In this document: one piece after another, positions 53,414-62,446 of the stretch
How positions within the stretch are numbered: position 1 is the first letter of the stretch
Layout of the letters: every line of letters starts with the position of its first letter
Origin: Amphibacillus sp052055485
Lineage (GTDB): Bacteria; Bacillota; Bacilli; Bacillales; Amphibacillaceae
Reading direction: 5' to 3'
NCBI RefSeq assembly: GCF_052055485.1
Contig: NZ_CP197171.1
Span: 992,001 to 1,056,000, forward strand
DNA length: 64,000 nucleotides
The notes under the pieces: model-generated
Databases searched by the model: none
What the model saw: the letters and a program-made list of their open reading frames with translations, nothing else
Told to the model about the DNA's origin: nothing
Program-made: the position numbers and the translations under genes

Positions 53414-53593
53414 TCAAGTTTGGCGAAATACAGTCAAGTTAACGAAAATGCAATCAACTTTTCCGAAATACAATCAAGTAAGCGAAATTACAATCAACTT
53501 TTCCGAAATACAGTCAAGTTAGTGAAATTACAATCAACTTTCTCGAAATACAGTCAAGTTCATCGCTTTACAAGCAAGTTCAATGCTTTCTAT
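53414..53593. repeat. Tandem array with exact 20-base period, about 9 units
   Basis: Units of the form TCAAGTTxxxCGAAATACAG alternate with TCAACTTTTCCGAAATACAA, giving a 40-base super-period. The last two units diverge (CGCTTTACAA, TGCTTTCTAT). There are no spacers, so it is not a CRISPR array. Confidence 0.85.
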
Positions 53594-53731
53594 AACGTCT
53601 TTCACAATTTATGCTTAATTTCTTCGCACGAACCTTTATTGCTAAATTGAGTTTTGTACCTTAAAAACTCAATAAAAAAATCTTTGATGACAACCTATTT
53701 AACTATGCTCTAACAAGGCAACAAATAGCTG

Positions 53732-54613
53732 TCAATGACTCTTGATCTTCTCCTTTTTCCGAACCGGTATCCAAATCTCACAAAAAAGATTGTCTTCTGT
53801 CTGAGAGGGGTATAATTCAAAGTCTGCCGCATCAAGCATTTCATAAGACGAACTTGGTAAGAACTCTTTAAAAATACGATCCCAAGCCTCACCAATACAG
53901 CTTGGATCTGAACCAATACAAGGAAATACAGCCCACAAAGAAGGTTCTATTGTCCACAGTCGATAACCCTCTGGTATTTCCCCTGACTGATACAAGGTAC
54001 CAATCCCATATTCAAATTGCTTGCTTTCTTTTGTTGTTGACGCACATACACCATAAAAATCCGTTCCATTTTGAGCAAGGAATGCGCATACACCATTCTT
54101 CCATGATTCAGCCCAAAAATCTGCAATCGCTGTACTCTCTGGATTCACTGTATGCTCGATATCAAATGTCTCTACTTTCGCCAATAATTGAAAAGGCTGA
54201 CGCTTAACAATTTTATAATCCATTTCACTTCCACCCTCCACTTGAATTTTAATGACGAGACGATTAAATGATTTGAGACTGTGCCCTAACTGCTTTGCCT
54301 TATAAGGTGATACACCATGAAATCTAGAGAAGGCTTTCGTGAAACTTTCAGGCGTATCATAACCATACTTGAAAGCTACATCAATAATTTTTTGATCCGA
54401 TGTCAAAAGATCTTCACCAGCCAATGACAATCGTCGCTTTCTTATATACACATTTACTGTCATCCCTGTAATCATGCTGAATGTGCGATGAAAATGATAA
54501 TTTGATTGATGGAGATATTTAGCTACATCCTGATAATGAATAGGTTCTAACATGTGTTGCTCAATAAATGCAATGGCTTCCTGAATATCTGTTAAAATAT
54601 TGATCTTAATCAC
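53732..54613 (-). CDS. AraC-family regulator with GyrI-like effector domain
   Basis: Residues 1-105 are a double HTH AraC DNA-binding domain (YQDVAKYLHQSNYHFHRTFS, IIDVAFKYGYDTPESFTKAF, FHGVSPYKAKQLG). Residues 130-285 are a GyrI-like small-molecule-binding domain (YGIGTLYQSGEIPEGYRLWT, WIPVRKKE). Such proteins resemble Rob/BltR-type multidrug or stress regulators. Only the acetyltransferase gene is nearby, 66 bases upstream on the same strand. The inducer is unknown. Confidence 0.88.
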   Translation of the reverse strand: MIKINILTDIQEAIAFIEQHMLEPIHYQDVAKYLHQSNYHFHRTFSMITGMTVNVYIRKRRLSLAGEDLLTSDQKIIDVAFKYGYDTPESFTKAFSRFHGVSPYKAKQLGHSLKSFNRLVIKIQVEGGSEMDYKIVKRQPFQLLAKVETFDIEHTVNPESTAIADFWAESWKNGVCAFLAQNGTDFYGVCASTTKESKQFEYGIGTLYQSGEIPEGYRLWTIEPSLWAVFPCIGSDPSCIGEAWDRIFKEFLPSSSYEMLDAADFELYPSQTEDNLFCEIWIPVRKKEKIKSH

Positions 54614-54679
54614 CTCTTAAAACAAGTTTATCAGCTAAAGTTAAAGAAATCCTGTCGATCTTTGCGCCACTTTGTCCGA

Positions 54680-55615
54680 CTATTCTTGATCTTGGCTAAC
54701 CAATGTTCCTTGATGAAAACACATTTGCCATTGACCCTGATATCGACGCCACAGGGATGAACGATTCGCAACCCGATTTTTATTTAAGGGCTCTTTCGTT
54801 TGATAGGTCGCTTGCACTAAATCTGTCGATAATTGAACACAATGGAACTGGCTGATAACAATCCCTGCATCACCTTTTTGATTTTGATTAGTTAATGAGT
54901 CCATAAGAAGCTGTTTATGGTAGATTTGACCCGATGTACCATACTCAATGAAATCATCTGCTAGCAAAGTCTCAAAATCACTTAGTTGCCGTTGCAAGAG
55001 CTGCTGCTCCGCTTGATAAAGTAAACATGATATGTTTTGCGCAGACATATTAGCTTTTGTTAGAGCATAAATACACGTATCTCTGAGAGCTTTTCCGTCA
55101 GCCGAGATATCATCATCCTTCAATATCGCCTCCAGTTGGAAACCCAGTCGCTCGGCCACCGCTCTACTTTTTCTATTCATCGGTTCACACCTAAGCTCGA
55201 TTCGATTAAGCTTCAGCTCATTCCAACCAAATACAATTAATCCATGGGCTGCTTCTGTTAAATAACCTTTATTTGTGTAAGCAGAATGGAGCCAATAACC
55301 GATTTCTGCCTTTGGAACTCGCCAGTCAACCTGTTCAAAACTAATCGTACCAACATATTGCTTAGATGATTTAATAAAAATTAAAAAACGAAATGACTTG
55401 CGCTCATGAAAATCAATAAACGCCTGCCTACGGTTAACTTCTGTCTCCTCAAGCGTTGGTTTGCTATGAGCAAAAGACAGCCATGGCTTTAGCTCATTGA
55501 TTGAATAACGAATCGCTTGATTAATTTGATAAGCATCCTCAGGCTCTGACGGAATTCTAAGAAATAATCTTTCTGTTTCGATTAAAGTCGGAACATTTAA
55601 TAATAATGGGGTCAT
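54680..55615 (-). CDS. GNAT acetyltransferase fused to an NTF2/DUF4440-like domain
   Basis: Residues 1-180 are a RimJ/RimL-type GNAT domain (TERLFLRIPSEPEDAYQINQ, VGTISFEQVDWRVPKAEIGY, ELRCEPMNRKSRAVAERLGF). Residues 190-311 have the pattern of DUF4440/SnoaL-like NTF2 folds (LLQRQLSDFETLLADDFIEY, SSLWRRYQGQWQMCFHQGT). Each domain normally stands alone, so this is a fusion with unclear purpose, possibly drug or amine modification. It has its own promoter region and precedes the AraC-type gene. Confidence 0.82.
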   Translation of the reverse strand: MTPLLLNVPTLIETERLFLRIPSEPEDAYQINQAIRYSINELKPWLSFAHSKPTLEETEVNRRQAFIDFHERKSFRFLIFIKSSKQYVGTISFEQVDWRVPKAEIGYWLHSAYTNKGYLTEAAHGLIVFGWNELKLNRIELRCEPMNRKSRAVAERLGFQLEAILKDDDISADGKALRDTCIYALTKANMSAQNISCLLYQAEQQLLQRQLSDFETLLADDFIEYGTSGQIYHKQLLMDSLTNQNQKGDAGIVISQFHCVQLSTDLVQATYQTKEPLNKNRVANRSSLWRRYQGQWQMCFHQGTLVSQDQE

Positions 55616-55717
55616 CTTAATCGCTCCTAAACTACTTTTTGATCCTAAGTCTAATCATTATATAATTTTGATCATTTAAATACTAGCTTTCTCAAGTAGT
55701 TATTGCACCAAAAACAC

Positions 55718-55749
55718 CGAAGCCCTGTGATCTATATCACAGATCTTCG
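55718..55749 (-). terminator. Hairpin terminator of the M20/DUF3100 operon
   Basis: On the minus strand CGAAG and CTGTGAT pair with ATCACAG and CTTCG (two-base internal bulge), followed by GTGTTTTT. It lies about 50 bases after the last gene of the operon. Confidence 0.65.
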
Positions 55750-55796
55750 ATTATTTTGAATGAAAGTATGTGATTATTTTTTATGATAAGAAAAAA

Positions 55797-56282
55797 TTAC
55801 TGTCCAGTAACCATTAGACCAAATTGAGCTAATAGTGCACTGCCAATATAGGTACCGACGAAGACAAAAACGGCAACAATAGCAATTTTCCATGATGTTT
55901 TTCTTAGATCTACCAAGCGATCGACAACAGATATTCCTGCAAAAGTTAAGATCGGTGTCGTAATCGACAGAAAATCTACGGATTGAATAGCCGTGACAAA
56001 GAAATCAAAGGTCAAGCACATGATTAACGAGGTTACTGAAACCCAACCCAGGATCGGAAAGTTTTTTACAAATCGAACATCCCATTTTTTCAACAATTCG
56101 GAAATGGTAACCCCAACCAACGAAAATAAATAGAGACTAAGCAAACCAGCGATTGTCATGCCATCAATCGGTGTGCTTTCCGGATTTTTCAACAATTTTA
56201 ACTCTTGGGTAAACAAAATTAAGCTGACACTAAGTAATAAGACGAGTGCATATTTGACATATTGATTCATTCCTCTGCTCAT
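55797..56282 (-). CDS. Small membrane protein, partner of DUF3100 protein
   Basis: This 161-residue protein has about four membrane helices (YVKYALVLLLSVSLILFTQE, MTIAGLLSLYLFSLVGVTIS, VSVTSLIMCLTFDFFVTAI, IAIVAVFVFVGTYIGSALL) and no recognised motif. Its start overlaps the DUF3100 gene by 4 bases, so the two are coupled and probably form one two-subunit transporter. The function is inferred only from context. Confidence 0.75.
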   Translation of the reverse strand: MSRGMNQYVKYALVLLLSVSLILFTQELKLLKNPESTPIDGMTIAGLLSLYLFSLVGVTISELLKKWDVRFVKNFPILGWVSVTSLIMCLTFDFFVTAIQSVDFLSITTPILTFAGISVVDRLVDLRKTSWKIAIVAVFVFVGTYIGSALLAQFGLMVTGQ

Positions 56283-57079
56283 GAATGATCACCTCTTACC
56301 AACAATTTATACATAAATTTTTGTAATGGGACGGCCAAGAAAATCATTGTAAATGTTCCTAGAAAGCTGGTTAGCAATTGGCTGGCCGCGGCATAAGACA
56401 AAATGGTACTTTCCATCTCAGGGATTCGTGCGACCAAGGTAGATGAAGCTCCCGTCATCATACTGCTCGATCCTACACCAGCAGCCATGGCCAAGGCTTC
56501 CACTCGGAAACCGATATCTAATAGAATCGGTGCAAGGATACTAAAGAAGAGGGCACCAAATATGGTTCCGATAATATATAAGGAGAGCACACCACGCCCC
56601 TCTTCTGATTCGAGTGTGTACTTCTCTGAGATATAAGCAAGTTCCCCTTCACGACCAATTCCTAGCGTTGCTCCAATCGCTTCTCGGCGTAAACCAATTA
56701 ATATCGCAATCGGCAATCCAATCAATACAGTCCCTAAGTTACCTAATTCCTGAATAATAAAGACCCAGCCGATCTGTAATATTTCTTTGATCTGCGGCGC
56801 AACATCTGCCCCATACCTAGCCATAAGTGGGAGCATAATAAAAATTAAATATTTACTAGCAAAACTGACGTTATCCTTACTATAAATCCGCTTCATCAAA
56901 CCCACTCTGAATAACTTTATTCCTAATAACATCGTTATAATAATTGCAAATACTAAGGGTAATAGCGTAATGGTCATCGAACCCATTGAAATGCTTTGAA
57001 TACCAATCCACTCAGCAATCGTAATAACGATGACCACAAACACAAGTAACAAGGCAAAATTTAACCTCTTCATTTCCAT
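56279..57079 (-). CDS. DUF3100 membrane protein, probable transporter subunit
   Basis: The 266-residue protein has about eight hydrophobic segments and a conserved Gly/Ser-rich core (MAAGVGSSSMMTGASSTLVA) with LRREAIGATLGIGREGELAY, features I associate with DUF3100. The family is uncharacterised and often found with M20 amidohydrolases, as here. It would move the peptidase's substrate or product across the membrane. The gene follows the M20 gene after 17 bases. Confidence 0.8.
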   Translation of the reverse strand: MEMKRLNFALLLVFVVIVITIAEWIGIQSISMGSMTITLLPLVFAIIITMLLGIKLFRVGLMKRIYSKDNVSFASKYLIFIMLPLMARYGADVAPQIKEILQIGWVFIIQELGNLGTVLIGLPIAILIGLRREAIGATLGIGREGELAYISEKYTLESEEGRGVLSLYIIGTIFGALFFSILAPILLDIGFRVEALAMAAGVGSSSMMTGASSTLVARIPEMESTILSYAAASQLLTSFLGTFTMIFLAVPLQKFMYKLLVRGDHS

Positions 57080-57096
57080 CCCCTCCTATCTATTCG

Positions 57097-58365
57097 TCAT
57101 TTTGCGATAGATGTTATAACTTTCAGATAATCTTGATAGCTTCGACGATATAATTTCGTTCGGTCTATCTTTCCATTCATTTCAGCCAAAACTTCTGTTA
57201 AAAACTGCGGAAAAATTTGATAGATAAAGACTGGATCAATATCAATAAAGTCATCTCCGTGAATCGTACCCGTAAAACCACTATAACCAATTTGAATACA
57301 TGGAATCAGATAAGATAAATCCCCGATATCTCCTGCAGCACTGATGGCATTATCATTCAGCATGACAGCAATTTGATCATTTTCCTCAAAGGCTTCGGCA
57401 ACAAAAGTAGATAAGTAGCGATTTTGCTTAAATGGCAGATAACCCATCTGTGTGTCAATCTCTACTTCTCCCATCAATGCGTGTGCTGAACCCATAGCTG
57501 CATGGTCAAGACGTTTCGCTACCTCTTTCATATAGTCAACAGATTGGGTCCGTAAATCCGTACCCACTGTCATATGATTTGGTATCACATTTGTTGACAT
57601 ATCGGACGCCATCACAATTGGATTTATTCGTACCTGTTCCTTCTCGTCTAGCTGTTGACGAGAGAGCCCGACCGCTGTATTGAATAAGGTGGATATATTA
57701 TAGGCATTTACAGCAGAGAAGGGATCAAAACCTGCATGTGTTGCTTTTCCTTTAAAGTGATATTTTTTATATAAAAAACCAGCTAAGTCACTATTGATCT
57801 CAATCGTACGCTGTTCAAACTCACCGCCAATGGCATGTACGCAGATTCCGATATCAATATCATCGAATTCGCCTAAACGCATGGCCTCTGGCTTTCCACC
57901 GTAATGCTTAATTGTTCCTTGTTGATAGAGCTTTTCTCTGTATGCCAAATCTAAATATTCTTCAGCAGGGACAAAGACAAAGGATAGCTGATAATCATAG
58001 GTTTCATATTGCTTGCTTTCAAAAAGTTGCTGATACAACGCAAGTGCAATAGCAACTTGGGTATAATGACCACAATTATGTGCTGCCCCATTTTCTTTAT
58101 TTGCTCGAAAGTGAGTGGGAGCATAGACTGCATCTAGTTCAGCAATAAAAGCAATATGGATATCCTTTTTCTCTGTACCTAGTGTTGTTCGGAAACCCGT
58201 TGTACTAAAATGATGAATATCAATGTCTGGATTTACCTGCTTCAAATAATCAATCACACACTTTTTCGTCTCTGTTTCCTTATATCCTAATTCTGGATTG
58301 GCATAGATTCGATCTGCAATCTGTTTGATCGCTTCGTATTGATTAGAAAAATCCACCAAACTCAC
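57097..58365 (-). CDS. M20-family metallopeptidase / amidohydrolase
   Basis: This 422-residue protein shows the M20 pattern: IHIAFIAELDAVYAPTHF with a metal Asp, GAAHNCGHYTQVAIALA with metal His, FVFVPAEEYLDLAY with catalytic Glu-Glu, the dimerisation domain near 210-320, and late His in FTGTIHGDDFIDIDP. M20D members cleave amide bonds in amino-acid conjugates such as p-aminobenzoyl-glutamate or N-acyl amino acids. It is the first gene of the three-gene operon, which carries a PurR-type operator upstream. Confidence 0.85.
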   Translation of the reverse strand: MSLVDFSNQYEAIKQIADRIYANPELGYKETETKKCVIDYLKQVNPDIDIHHFSTTGFRTTLGTEKKDIHIAFIAELDAVYAPTHFRANKENGAAHNCGHYTQVAIALALYQQLFESKQYETYDYQLSFVFVPAEEYLDLAYREKLYQQGTIKHYGGKPEAMRLGEFDDIDIGICVHAIGGEFEQRTIEINSDLAGFLYKKYHFKGKATHAGFDPFSAVNAYNISTLFNTAVGLSRQQLDEKEQVRINPIVMASDMSTNVIPNHMTVGTDLRTQSVDYMKEVAKRLDHAAMGSAHALMGEVEIDTQMGYLPFKQNRYLSTFVAEAFEENDQIAVMLNDNAISAAGDIGDLSYLIPCIQIGYSGFTGTIHGDDFIDIDPVFIYQIFPQFLTEVLAEMNGKIDRTKLYRRSYQDYLKVITSIAK

Positions 58366-58435
58366 CTCTTTATTTGATCAATTGTTGAGCTAATTATACC
58401 ATTTGTAACACGAATAGACAAAGCTTTTCCGTTAT

Positions 58436-58479
58436 TTTTACGAACGTTTAATTATATTTATTTATTAATGTTCGTTTTT
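58436..58479. promoter_or_regulatory. PurBox pair upstream of the M20/DUF3100 operon
   Basis: One box (58436-58448, core ACGAACGTT) matches about 10 of 13 consensus positions. The inverted second box (58467-58479; AAAAACGAACATT on the minus strand) matches 12 of 13. The gap is 18 bases, identical to that of the purR pair. It lies about 70 bases upstream of the M20 gene start. Confidence 0.6.
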
Positions 58480-58499
58480 AAGGCTAAATAAACGGTTCT

Positions 58500-58786
58500 T
58501 TATACTCATTTTTATTAAAAAAATACGGTAATAGCGAATGGATAATCTAGCAAAAGAACTGTCCACTCCTAGAAGCCGCTTGACTTTATATCGCGTAAAT
58601 ATGAGAAACTTAACTGAAGACCCTCTATGGGTATATTATTCATTTCAGAAGGTAACGCAGTCGCTTCCGCGCGAGGAAGCGAAGATGAGGTCATATAAAT
58701 GGGGTTTGGTGGATGAGGATTCAAAGGTCTTAGGGATACCACATAATATGGCGGTCTTAGCCTCCCCTAGCAAAGACCGCTTTTAA
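58500..58786 (+). ncRNA. Candidate structured RNA ending in a strong terminator
   Basis: Two GC-rich hairpins stand out in A/T-rich DNA: TCGCTTCC/GGAAGCGA (58661-58682, loop GCGCGA) and GCGGTCTT/AAGACCGC (58751-58780) followed by TTTT. The short open frame across the region has no ribosome site. It could be a small RNA on the plus strand or a degraded repeat; the promoter is not clear. Confidence 0.3.
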
Positions 58787-58831
58787 ATGGTACACCCAAT
58801 TCCTGCAGCAAGCTAGAATTAACTTGAAAGT

Positions 58832-60706
58832 CTAGCTCTGAAAGTTGATTTCTTGACAAATGGCCAGGAACTCATCGAAATGGGTTTGTTTGGCTAAACG
58901 TTTGACTCGCGCTGGATCATTCAAAATCGTTACTAATTCTTCAAACAGCTGTTCAAAGGAATTATTACGTTCTCCTTTGAATGCCAACAATAGAACTAAT
59001 TTAACTTTCTTACCTTGCCAATCAATAGGCCTTTCAAGAGAACAAATAGATACCGCATTCTTTTTAGCTTCACGTTTAATCGCATGGGGAATTGCATAAT
59101 AATTTCCAAATGCGGTGCTAGACAATGATTCACGCTCTAATACTTGTTCTACATAGTCTTTTTTACAATAACCTTCTTCATATAACTGCTTACAAAGAAA
59201 ATGGATGACCTCTTCCGGCGTTCGCTGTGGTTGATGTGGAAAAAAGAGTTCTTCTTTCAAAAAATGGGTTAAGACAGAAGCTGTTTGACTTCTTTCAATA
59301 AAAATTTGTGTGATCTCTGCTAAATCTTGTTCTGTTAAAAAAGATTGATAGTGAAAAACGGGTACATTCGTATTTAATTGCAAAGACTCAGTCGTTAAAA
59401 TCAAATCTTTTCCTTCGATGAGTTCATTACTGATATCAAATACCGAATCCGCAACCGACAATTCAATGGAAAAATCCTTGATTCGGTTCAAATATGTTTT
59501 CACTATTCGTTGGTTTCCCACACCATAAGGCGAAATCAGCAAAACTTGTTTCTTCTTCTGACTACGGATATTCTCCAAGGCAGATAAAAAATGTAAAGAA
59601 AGATAAGCAATTTCGTCTTCTGGAAATTGAATATTTAAGGATTCCTGAATAAATGCCGCTGCATACACACTGACATTGTAAACAAACGGAAATTTATTTT
59701 TGATTTCCTTCAACAGTGGGTTGGTTAAATATTGATGGTGAATGGCTCGCTTGTATAAAGTAGACACATGTGTTAACAAGTAATCAACAATTTTCTCATC
59801 TTGCGTGAAATCTAAGTAAAAAATCCCTTTAATACTTTCAAATAATTGTTCAATGATCTCTTTTAATTCGATCTCTTCAAAGTTCTCACTGGAGACAATT
59901 GAACCTGAATACAATCGATAAATATAGGGCAGCTCTTTTTCTGGAATATCAATTTGAAAATGTTTCTCTAATAATCCAGCTAATTTCAGCGTAAGTTTCC
60001 GACTTTCTTTATCTATCATTACTGGTTTAGCTGTACTCAAAAAACTTTCCTTACTTACACGTTCCATCAGTACGGCAATATGCAAAAGAAAAGAAATAGT
60101 TGAAAAATCATTCATCAATACGTTCTCTTGCTGGTGAAAATGAATAATTAATTTAGATAATTTCATTAAATCAATTTGTTCAAAATAATCGGAATATTTT
60201 TCAAGACTTAATTTATTGGATTCAATTTCTTGATTTAAAAATAAAGTAAATACTCGACGTTTCTCTGCTTCCTCACCATCAATAAACAAACGATTGTTTT
60301 TCCGTTGAATGATTAAGTGTTGATTATGATGGATAATCAGATCATTTAGTTCTTTAATGATCTGATTTAAAGTAGATTCACTAATAAATAAGTCATCAGC
60401 TAATTCATAAAAATCACAACTTGCTTGATCAATGATGTGCATCAGCAGTTCAAAATAGATATTTGAACGATCCTTTTCCATACCATAGTTTTCAAGAGTT
60501 GGTTTTTCTATATTCATGTAAAATCCAGAACCAGGTTTAGACAGAATGATTGCTTGGTCAGATTGTGCATTTAACTGTTGAACGTCGTTTCGAATCGTTT
60601 TGGTTGATACTCCTAATTCTTTCGATAATTGCTGGGCTGTAAGAGGGAGCTTGCTAAAAGATAATTTCTCTATGATCTGCTCTTGTCGCTGGGAAATTTG
60701 TATCAT
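58832..60706 (-). CDS. licR: PRD-containing BglG/LicR-type transcriptional activator
   Basis: The 624-residue protein has an HTH_11 domain (LTAQQLSKELGVSTKTIRND), a Mga-like HTH, two PRDs (about 180-290 and 295-395, with His residues for PTS phosphorylation), an EIIB-Gat-like domain (VLLISPYGVGNQRIVKTYLN) and a C-terminal EIIA domain (AIPHAIKREAKKNAVSIC). This matches LicR-type activators whose activity follows PTS flux. It lies at the downstream end of the beta-glucoside PTS operon; in Bacillus subtilis licR is next to licBCAH. Confidence 0.88.
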   Translation of the reverse strand: MIQISQRQEQIIEKLSFSKLPLTAQQLSKELGVSTKTIRNDVQQLNAQSDQAIILSKPGSGFYMNIEKPTLENYGMEKDRSNIYFELLMHIIDQASCDFYELADDLFISESTLNQIIKELNDLIIHHNQHLIIQRKNNRLFIDGEEAEKRRVFTLFLNQEIESNKLSLEKYSDYFEQIDLMKLSKLIIHFHQQENVLMNDFSTISFLLHIAVLMERVSKESFLSTAKPVMIDKESRKLTLKLAGLLEKHFQIDIPEKELPYIYRLYSGSIVSSENFEEIELKEIIEQLFESIKGIFYLDFTQDEKIVDYLLTHVSTLYKRAIHHQYLTNPLLKEIKNKFPFVYNVSVYAAAFIQESLNIQFPEDEIAYLSLHFLSALENIRSQKKKQVLLISPYGVGNQRIVKTYLNRIKDFSIELSVADSVFDISNELIEGKDLILTTESLQLNTNVPVFHYQSFLTEQDLAEITQIFIERSQTASVLTHFLKEELFFPHQPQRTPEEVIHFLCKQLYEEGYCKKDYVEQVLERESLSSTAFGNYYAIPHAIKREAKKNAVSICSLERPIDWQGKKVKLVLLLAFKGERNNSFEQLFEELVTILNDPARVKRLAKQTHFDEFLAICQEINFQS

Positions 60707-60748
60707 ATTTCCTTCCTCCTAAAGACATTATAGCTTATATTTTATCAT

Positions 60749-60780
60749 AATAAGAGCATAGGAATTCCTATGCTCTTATT
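60749..60780. terminator. 32-bp perfect palindrome between licC and licR
   Basis: AATAAGAGCATAGGAA followed by its exact complement, just after licC and 43 bases upstream of the licR start. It is most likely a terminator; the U-tract is poor, so an operator is possible. Confidence 0.5.
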
Positions 60781-60838
60781 CTTAAGTGGTTTCTGTTCCA
60801 CTATAAATATCAATAACTGTTTGTTGCGCATCTGCAAC

Positions 60839-62137
60839 TTACTTAACCTCTGATTCCTTTTCCAAGGTAAGTAAGTTCTTTTCGTAAACCCTTAAGAATG
60901 GATAATACATGAAGCCATTTAAAACGATTAGAGCCAGAACTAATACAACCGCTTTCCAATCCATGGTGGAGAGAAACGCTCCAATTGGAGCAGGCATTTG
61001 CCATGAAAAGACAGCAAAGGTTTTTCCAATAATCCCCCATGACATGCATAGATACGTAACAACTCCATTTACCAATGAAGTAAGGATAAACGGAACGAGA
61101 AATATTGGGTTCAACATCAATGGTGTCCCAAATATCATCGGTTCAGAAATACCAAAAATGGAAGGTAAAAATCCAATTTTCCCGACTGTTCTTAACTGTT
61201 TAGATTTAGAACGCATCATGATAAAGGCGAGTGCTAAGACTGAACCAGATCCACCAATAATAACAAAATATGTCCAAAATGGTGTTGTGAAGATATTGCT
61301 CAGATCTGCACCCATCATTCTTTCTGCTGCATTGATAGACAAGTTGCCATCACGAATGGGGCCCAAAATTCCAGCCAAAGCCGCATCGTGGATACCAAAG
61401 AACCAAAACAGATGAACTAAGAAAATACTGATAATCGTGAATGGTAAACTATCTGCTGCTTGGAAACCTGGTGCCATTACATTGTATAGGAACTGTACGG
61501 CAGTTGTATCAAATATATTGAAAATAACAAATATTATAGAAAAAAACGTCATTATAATTACTCCAGGCACAAGCGATGTAAAGGTTTCCGATAACGAAGC
61601 AGGAACACTATCTGGCATAGAGATTTTTCCAACATTCTTCTTGCGCATCCAATGATAACTTTCAACTGTTACAATAGAGACAAACAGTGCTAGTAAAATA
61701 CCACGACCATCTAGATAGCTGATCTCAACCTCATTGCCATCAAACCCAAGTTGCAATGGAGTTAGTACCAACATCAAGAAGCCAATTAGTGCAAACATCA
61801 TTGGACGTAATACATCTTCTTTATAATGGCGACATAAAAAATACGTTACACCTACACAAATGAATAATGACATGGCACCCATCGTCACACTACTTATCCA
61901 ACTCAACACTAGACTATTTTCTTCAGCAAAATTAGCCCATGCTAACAGAAAACTGTTAGTCGTATTTTCAGTAACAGGTGCTGCACTTAAAATAATTGGA
62001 ATGGAACCAAACAAAGTTATTGGCAACATGGAGATGAAAGCATCCCGTATAGCTTTTAAGTGCCGTTGCTGACTCAACTTGTTAGCAAATGGCGAGATAT
62101 ATTGATCCACTTTTTCACTTAATGTACTAAATCCCAT
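60839..62137 (-). CDS. licC: PTS lactose/cellobiose-family IIC permease
   Basis: The 432-residue membrane protein starts MGFSTLSEKVDQYISPFANK and contains DAFISMLPITLFGSIPIIL, FGIHDAALAGILGPIRDGNL and FGISEPMIFGTPLMLNPIF, the conserved EIIC cellobiose segments. It transports and phosphorylates beta-glucosides or oligo-beta-glucosides. It follows the IIB gene after 6 bases and sits before licR. Confidence 0.93.
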   Translation of the reverse strand: MGFSTLSEKVDQYISPFANKLSQQRHLKAIRDAFISMLPITLFGSIPIILSAAPVTENTTNSFLLAWANFAEENSLVLSWISSVTMGAMSLFICVGVTYFLCRHYKEDVLRPMMFALIGFLMLVLTPLQLGFDGNEVEISYLDGRGILLALFVSIVTVESYHWMRKKNVGKISMPDSVPASLSETFTSLVPGVIIMTFFSIIFVIFNIFDTTAVQFLYNVMAPGFQAADSLPFTIISIFLVHLFWFFGIHDAALAGILGPIRDGNLSINAAERMMGADLSNIFTTPFWTYFVIIGGSGSVLALAFIMMRSKSKQLRTVGKIGFLPSIFGISEPMIFGTPLMLNPIFLVPFILTSLVNGVVTYLCMSWGIIGKTFAVFSWQMPAPIGAFLSTMDWKAVVLVLALIVLNGFMYYPFLRVYEKNLLTLEKESEVK

Positions 62138-62143
62138 GATCTT

Positions 62144-62434
62144 TTATCCTCCAATCAATTTTTTTATATCTTCATAAACACCTTTGCCATCCATGATGCC
62201 ATATTTCATGGGGGAAATGGCTTCAACTGGTACATCTACCGCTGCAGCAATTTGTGGTTTTAAGAACCGAATTTGTGGACCAATTAACACTAAGTCAACA
62301 CCATCAAGATAATCCTTGTATTCTGATTCACTATAGGCCTTGACTTCTAACGTATTACCGGATGCGGCTTCAATTTTTTTTGCCAATATGCCAGTTGACA
62401 TGCCTGCATTACAAACTAACATCACTTTTTTCAT
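62144..62434 (-). CDS. licB: PTS lactose/cellobiose-family IIB component
   Basis: This 96-residue protein starts MKKVMLVCNAGMSTGILAKK. Cys8 in VCNAGMST is the phosphorylated residue of cellobiose-type IIB. It accepts phosphate from IIA (63834-64000) and passes it to the sugar in IIC. It is encoded 12 bases after the 6-phospho-beta-glucosidase gene. Confidence 0.95.
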   Translation of the reverse strand: MKKVMLVCNAGMSTGILAKKIEAASGNTLEVKAYSESEYKDYLDGVDLVLIGPQIRFLKPQIAAAVDVPVEAISPMKYGIMDGKGVYEDIKKLIGG

Positions 62435-62446
62435 TGTTTCCCTCTC

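Noticed and set aside
53414..53593. CRISPR array
   Set aside because: Units are directly contiguous with a 20-base period and no unique spacers, and no cas genes are near.
55725..55742. A second TGTGA-N6-TCACA palindrome, as in an FNR/Crp site
   Set aside because: It is the inner stem of a longer hairpin (CGAAG...CTTCG) followed by GTGTTTTT just after the DUF3100 operon, so a terminator explains it better.
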